DNA of 64,000 nt from Parvibacter caecicola (GTDB taxonomy: Bacteria > Actinomycetota > Coriobacteriia > Coriobacteriales > Eggerthellaceae). The DNA is taken from assembly GCF_003725335.1 (NCBI RefSeq), contig NZ_QIBY01000003.1:91915-155914 (forward strand). Direction: 5' to 3'. The position numbers and the translations under genes were made by a program. Positions 60,165 to 64,000 of this stretch are shown here, piece after piece (the stretch's first letter is position 1; every line of letters starts with the position of its first letter). Below the pieces are notes generated by a model. The model worked only from the letters and a program-made list of their open reading frames with translations, was not told the origin of the DNA and made no database searches.

Positions 60165-60216
60165 GCTTTCCATTTGCCGCTGCTTTTGCCAAGACAAACT
60201 GCGGCAAATGGAAAGC
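60165..60216 (+). promoter_or_regulatory. 16-bp inverted repeat between TetR and DUF5692-like genes
   Basis: Perfect arms GCTTTCCATTTGCCGC (60165-60180) and GCGGCAAATGGAAAGC (60201-60216) around a 20-base loop, 9 bp after the TetR stop and 106 bp before the next start codon. It could be a terminator without a U tract, an attenuator, or a protein-binding site controlling the DUF5692-like gene. Confidence 0.6.
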
Positions 60217-60321
60217 TCCTGCAGGCGCCCGGGCCCGCCGGCCGGACGAAGAGACGGAAAGGAGCACAACCGGCGTTTCGAAGAGGCATGAAGTTGCAAG
60301 TGATTCATCTTAGGAGGAACA

Positions 60322-61461
60322 ATGTTATTCGATGTTTACGGGCCGAACGCCCTGTACCAGTGGCTGGGTTTGGCCATGGTGCTAGTGGCCCTCATCCTGC
60401 TCAACGAGTTCGCGCGCCGCACCAAGTTCGGCGGTATGTTCATGTTCTTCGGCGTATGCGGGGCTATGACCATCTATTGCCTGGCAGTGGAAATTGGCGC
60501 CGCCATGGGTGCCGACTGGGCGCTCACCAACCCCACCCACACCGATATGAACAGCTGGTTCCACTACGCTAAGGTGTACGCTGCCACCGCCGGCTGCATC
60601 GGCTTCATGATGCTGAAGTACTCCTGGGGTAAAATCGGCCGCTCCCATTGGTTCAAGGCCTTCCCCTTCGTCATCGTGGCTATCAACATTCTCATCGCCG
60701 TGGTGAGCGATTTCGAGAGCGCCTTCCGCGCCTTTGGCACCACCTGGGTGTCCACCGAGGGCGTTACCCTGTACGGCGGTTGGCACAACGTGTTCAACGG
60801 CATCGCCGGCCTGCTGAACATCGCCTGCATGACTGGCTGGTTTGGCATCTACATCTCCAAGAAACGCCAAGATATGCTGTGGCCGGATATGACCTGGGTG
60901 TTCATCATTGCCTACGACCTGTGGAATTTCTGCTACACCTACAATTGCCTTCCCACCCACTCTTGGTACTGCGGCGTGGCGCTGCTGCTGGCGCCTACCA
61001 TTGCCGGCCTGATTTGGAACAAGGGCGGATGGATTCAGAACCGCGCCTTCACTCTCTCCATGTGGTGCATGTTCTGCCAGATGGTGCCGATGTTCGCCAA
61101 CGACTCCATCTTCGCCGCCAACTCCGTGAACAACCCCAACGTGAACCTGGCGGTTTCCTTGATCGCACTGGTGGCCAACATCGCAGCTCTGAGCTACATC
61201 CTGTACCGCAGCAAGAAGCTGGGCGTGAACCCCTACAAGCAGGAAGTGTTCGTGGGCACCAAGGACTTCACCGAGGCCATGGAGCGCCGCGCCGATACCG
61301 CCTACCTGCTGGAGACCGAGCCCAAGAGCGCTACCCCCGAAGAGATTGCCGAGATGGTGGCTTACAACGAGCTGCCGCCGGCCGGCCAGGTGGGCTTCGT
61401 GTACGTGGCGAAGAGCGCCGAGGGCACTGCGGTTGCGGTGGAAACCCAAAAGAAGGAATAG
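60322..61461 (+). CDS. DUF5692-like polytopic membrane protein, copy 2
   Basis: 379 aa. Eight or nine membrane helices; conserved core TGWFGIYISKKRQDMLWPDM, FIIAYDLWNFCYTYNCLP, SWYCGVALLLAP and KKLGVNPYKQEVFVGTKD shared with 19751-20713. It has a ~55-residue soluble C-terminal extension (ATPEEIAEMVAYNELPPAGQVGFVYVAK) absent from copy 1. Function unknown. In both places the gene adjoins a TetR paralogue and an anaerobic reductase operon, which suggests a linked role in respiration or substrate uptake. Ribosome site TAGGAGGAACA. Confidence 0.82.
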   Translation: MLFDVYGPNALYQWLGLAMVLVALILLNEFARRTKFGGMFMFFGVCGAMTIYCLAVEIGAAMGADWALTNPTHTDMNSWFHYAKVYAATAGCIGFMMLKYSWGKIGRSHWFKAFPFVIVAINILIAVVSDFESAFRAFGTTWVSTEGVTLYGGWHNVFNGIAGLLNIACMTGWFGIYISKKRQDMLWPDMTWVFIIAYDLWNFCYTYNCLPTHSWYCGVALLLAPTIAGLIWNKGGWIQNRAFTLSMWCMFCQMVPMFANDSIFAANSVNNPNVNLAVSLIALVANIAALSYILYRSKKLGVNPYKQEVFVGTKDFTEAMERRADTAYLLETEPKSATPEEIAEMVAYNELPPAGQVGFVYVAKSAEGTAVAVETQKKE

Positions 61462-61499
61462 CGCTCGCGTCGGGATGCGCTAACCCTCTCCCTAATGCA

Positions 61500-61531
61500 G
61501 GAAAGGCCCTCTTCGGAGGGCCTTTCCTATT
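61500..61531 (+). terminator. Rho-independent terminator of DUF5692-like copy 2
   Basis: A 12-bp perfect stem (GGAAAGGCCCTC / GAGGGCCTTTCC) closed by a TTCG tetraloop and followed by TATTGTT, 38 bp after the stop codon. Confidence 0.88.
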
Positions 61532-61539
61532 GTTGGCGC

Positions 61540-61832
61540 CGCACCCGACCGGAACCCGCGGGCCGCATTCGGCCGACCCACCCGGTGGACCACTGCGCGC
61601 CGCCGGGGCCGCGCCTGACCGGAATTCGTCCGCGCAATCCGGGGGCCACCGCCGCGGGCCGCGCCTGGCCGGAACCCGGCCGCGCCACCGGGCCCTGCAG
61701 GCCGCATTCGGCCGACCCCCGCGGACCGCATTGCGGGCCGCAACCGGACTCACCCCTGGGGCCCCGCGGACCGCACTACGGGCCGCAATCGGACTCGCCC
61801 CGCAGGCTGCCGCGGGCCGCGCTCAACTGGCC
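61540..61832. repeat. GC-rich degenerate tandem repeats
   Basis: No convincing gene in this ~290-bp stretch. A ~47-bp unit (GCGGACCGCA...GGGCCGCAA.CGGACTC) occurs twice in tandem at about 61729-61820, and GGCCGCATTCGGCCGACC-type words recur upstream (61560, 61710). Origin unknown. Confidence 0.5.
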
Positions 61833-61861
61833 TTCGTAGGGCAGAGATTCTATCTCTGCCT
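61833..61861 (+). repeat. Dispersed palindrome, copy 5
   Basis: Identical in its 29 bp to copy 2 and inverted relative to copies 3 and 4. Lies 55 bp downstream of the second antiporter gene's stop, where it could act as that gene's terminator hairpin. Confidence 0.85.
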
Positions 61862-61916
61862 GGGATGCAAGCACGTGCAGGCCGTCGGTCAGTCGGACGC
61901 AAAACCTCTGCCTCTT

Positions 61917-63839
61917 CTAGTCCAATGCCATTTGCTGGATGTACACGTCGTTGCGCAGCGCCTTGGCGCGATCGGGGGAAAGCTCGCCCGCCTTCCGCAT
62001 GCGCTTGATCACCTCAAGCTCCCGCACCAGCGCCTGGGCCTGCACGTCTTCCACTGCATCGTAAGTTTCCCGCAGCATGCGGAAATGGGCCGTGAGCCGC
62101 GACGGATCCGGCCAGGGGCTGTCGTCGCCCTCTTCCCCGTCACCTCCGTCTTGGGCCAGCGCCGCCACTTCCTCCGCCAGCTGGTCGATGGATTCGTAGA
62201 GGGCGCCGCAGTGGGCCACCACCTCCCGCGCCTGGGCGGCGCATTCCGGGGAGGCGTGGGGCATCAGCTCTTCCAGCTGGTCGGCGTAACGCTTCATCAC
62301 AATCACCGTTGCCGGCTCATCGGCCGCAAAGCGGCCGGCATTCGGGGTAGCCCCGTCCGCAACGGCCGCCTGGGCCGCACGCTCCACCGCGTCGCCCGCG
62401 GCATCGGCGGCCAGCGCACCAACCGGCGGCGCACCGGCGGCCGCCACATTAGCCGGCGCCACTTCCGTAACCACACCGGTCATGGGGGCGTCCCGCTGCA
62501 CCCACTCAATCACTTCCATCAGCAGCCGCGCCTCTGCGTCCACCCGCTGCCGGGTCTTTTGGACCACGTGCTTGTGGGGCACCAGCGCCGGCACTGCGAA
62601 GTTCGCCAGCAACAAGGTGAGCAGGATCATGCCCGATGCCACCGACACCAGCGCCTCGCGCACCGGGAAGCCGTCCACTGTGGTGAGGGCCAGCGGCACC
62701 GTCAGCATCAGCGACAACGTTATGCCGCCTTTCGGGCCCGCCAGCGCCATCGCCAGCGCGCCGCGCAGCTCACCGCGGGTGAGGAAGGGGCCGGGGTTCT
62801 TCCCCGCGCGCCGCTGCTGCCGGTGATGGGCGACGTCCATTCCCAGCACCCAGGCGAAGCGCACCGCTTCCAGCAGCAAGGTGAGCAGCGCCATCAGCCC
62901 CATCAGCACCAGCGGGTTTCCCAGGCCGCCGTCGGTGGCTGGCGTGAGCACTCGCGGCAGCTGCATACCCAAGATGACGAATATCACGCCGTTCAGCATG
63001 AAGCTGATGGTGTCCCACACGCTGCGGGACTGCAGCCGCTGGCGCGCCGTTTGGGACGTTTGGCGGTGGGGCAACACCGACATCATCATGCCGGCAACCA
63101 CCACCGCAATTACGCCGCCGATGTGCAGTTGCTCTGCTAGCAGATAGATAAGAAAGGGTAACAGCAGTTCCAGTGTTACGTGCAAAGTTGGGTTGTCGAT
63201 GCCCAGCCGGCGGATGAATTCCAGCAGGCCCCAGGCCAACACGCCCATCACCAGACCGCCCAGCAGGCCGCCAAACAGATCGAGCGCAAATTCTTCCCCA
63301 GCATGCACCAGCGAGAAGCTGCCGGAGACGGCCACGGCGATGGCGCACTGGAACACCACCGTGCCGGTGACGTCGTTGAAGAACGCCTCGCCGGTGAGCA
63401 AGGTTTCGTGGCGCCGGCCGAACTTGAAGTCTTTGGACAGCTCCATCACTGCCACGGCATCGGTGGAGCCCATGGCGGCTCCCAGCGCCAGCGCCGCCGC
63501 CAGCGGGATGGCCGGCAACAGCGCGTGCAAGGTGAAGCCCAGGCTGAGGATAATGGCGAATACCAGCCCTACCGACAGCGACGCGATGCCCCAGCGGTTG
63601 GCCCACAGGGCGCCGGAGTCGGCGTGGCGGGATTCGTTGAAGTGAAGCGGTGCGATGAACAGGATGAGAAGCAGCTCAGGGTCGAGGCCGCTTTCCAGCG
63701 GCGTGTGCACCAGCAGCGCGATGAGTGCGCCGAGGACGATTTGCACCAACGGCAACGACAGGCGCGGCAGCAAGTTGTCCAGGATGCTTGAGGCCACCAC
63801 CGCCGCCAACAGAAACAGAATCAGCTCCAAAGCTTCCAC
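61917..63839 (-). CDS. CPA1-family Na+/H+ antiporter with long cytosolic tail, copy 2
   Basis: 640 aa from a GTG behind AAGGGGTTGATGGC. Eleven or twelve helices; AAMGSTDAVAVMEL and LLTGEAFFNDVTGTVVFQCAIAVA carry the helix-5 Asp and Asn-Asp pair expected of CPA1 antiporters. The soluble C-terminal ~220 residues are Ala/Glu-rich and helical. Paralogue of 51862-53997, with the same order of motifs (LFIAPLHFNESR against LFIAPLLFDEAR) but clearly diverged. Alone on the minus strand. Confidence 0.9.
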   Translation of the reverse strand: MEALELILFLLAAVVASSILDNLLPRLSLPLVQIVLGALIALLVHTPLESGLDPELLLILFIAPLHFNESRHADSGALWANRWGIASLSVGLVFAIILSLGFTLHALLPAIPLAAALALGAAMGSTDAVAVMELSKDFKFGRRHETLLTGEAFFNDVTGTVVFQCAIAVAVSGSFSLVHAGEEFALDLFGGLLGGLVMGVLAWGLLEFIRRLGIDNPTLHVTLELLLPFLIYLLAEQLHIGGVIAVVVAGMMMSVLPHRQTSQTARQRLQSRSVWDTISFMLNGVIFVILGMQLPRVLTPATDGGLGNPLVLMGLMALLTLLLEAVRFAWVLGMDVAHHRQQRRAGKNPGPFLTRGELRGALAMALAGPKGGITLSLMLTVPLALTTVDGFPVREALVSVASGMILLTLLLANFAVPALVPHKHVVQKTRQRVDAEARLLMEVIEWVQRDAPMTGVVTEVAPANVAAAGAPPVGALAADAAGDAVERAAQAAVADGATPNAGRFAADEPATVIVMKRYADQLEELMPHASPECAAQAREVVAHCGALYESIDQLAEEVAALAQDGGDGEEGDDSPWPDPSRLTAHFRMLRETYDAVEDVQAQALVRELEVIKRMRKAGELSPDRAKALRNDVYIQQMALD

Positions 63840-64000
63840 GCCATCAACCCCTTGTGCGAACGCGCTTTCCGAAAGGGGAAACTGTACCGCAGCCGCCCCG
63901 CCGCGCCGCCGCGTGGCCGGACTAGCGGCCTATTCCCGCCATGCCGCCGGATTTCGCCTCCGCCCCTCCCCCGCAAGGCCGTTCCTGACCACCTTCGCCC
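63840..64000. other. Right-edge intergenic segment
   Basis: 161 bp, probably the antiporter promoter region. A word at 63912-63937 (GGCCGGACTAGCGGCCTATT...) resembles the 26-bp palindromes at 44704-44853. No gene seen before the window ends. Confidence 0.4.

Noticed and set aside
1..64000. tRNA, rRNA, prophage or insertion-sequence genes
   Set aside because: None was recognised by reading either strand; only palindromic repeats suggest mobility.

Overview
The window is high-GC DNA whose gene content points to a strictly anaerobic actinobacterium of the Eggerthellaceae (Coriobacteriia; an Eggerthella, Gordonibacter, Adlercreutzia or Slackia relative). The evidence is the density of DMSO-reductase-family molybdoenzymes, DmsB-type ferredoxins and NrfD anchors, a Tat-exported flavin reductase with a NapC-like cytochrome, two DUF5692-like membrane proteins, and an LPXTG-type surface protein. 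The genus cannot be fixed from the sequence alone. No rRNA, tRNA, phage, transposase or cas gene was seen.

Layout. 1-11.7 kb: partial MFS exporter, vsr repair endonuclease, a large sortase-anchored adhesin with poly-C tracts upstream of and inside its gene, a FocA/NirC channel, an acetyltransferase, a cluster of hairpin repeats, rhodanese, a D-2-hydroxyacid dehydrogenase, a 27-codon membrane peptide and an iron-sulfur aldo/keto reductase. 11.7-16.6 kb: Tat-exported molybdoenzyme plus four-cluster ferredoxin with a divergent LysR regulator, resembling catechol dehydroxylase loci. 16.6-18.9 kb: a three-gene toxin-antitoxin-like operon (DUF3990-like protein, HTH protein, HipA-like kinase) with two operator palindromes. 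19-30.2 kb: DNA alkyltransferase, DUF5692-like/TetR pair, a complete A-B-NrfD respiratory operon, then a tandem-MarR regulator with a molybdoenzyme/ferredoxin pair that lacks both a Tat signal and a membrane anchor. 30.2-37.3 kb: YoeB/YefM-type toxin-antitoxin, MFS exporter, an XRE membrane regulator bracketed by palindromic repeats, a TetR remnant, a Ser/Thr kinase with an HTH partner, and a DUF4190/DUF5067-like protein. 37.4-40.2 kb: Sau3AI-like (GATC) restriction-modification pair. 40.2-44.6 kb: an unassigned operon of radical SAM enzyme, GNAT-membrane fusion and ThiT-like carrier. 44.6-45.6 kb: non-coding repeats, including two repeat families with an exact 62-bp period.

45.6-51.0 kb: a second A-B-NrfD operon under a GntR/YtrA regulator. 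Its nrfD is bracketed by inverted copies of a dispersed palindrome. 51.2-54 kb: acetyltransferase and CPA1 Na+/H+ antiporter. 54.3-61.5 kb: second tandem-MarR regulator; a flavin-based extracellular respiration operon (multiheme cytochrome, FMN-binding lipoprotein, Tat-exported FAD reductase, membrane protein); and a second TetR/DUF5692-like pair. 61.9-63.8 kb: second CPA1 antiporter.

How the genes work together. The window holds five separately regulated reductase modules (LysR, TetR, tandem MarR, GntR, TetR). Quinol electrons would pass through NrfD anchors and ferredoxin subunits, or through the NapC-like cytochrome and FMN protein, to terminal reductases for different organic or inorganic acceptors. 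This is an inference from family and context; no substrate can be read directly from the sequence.
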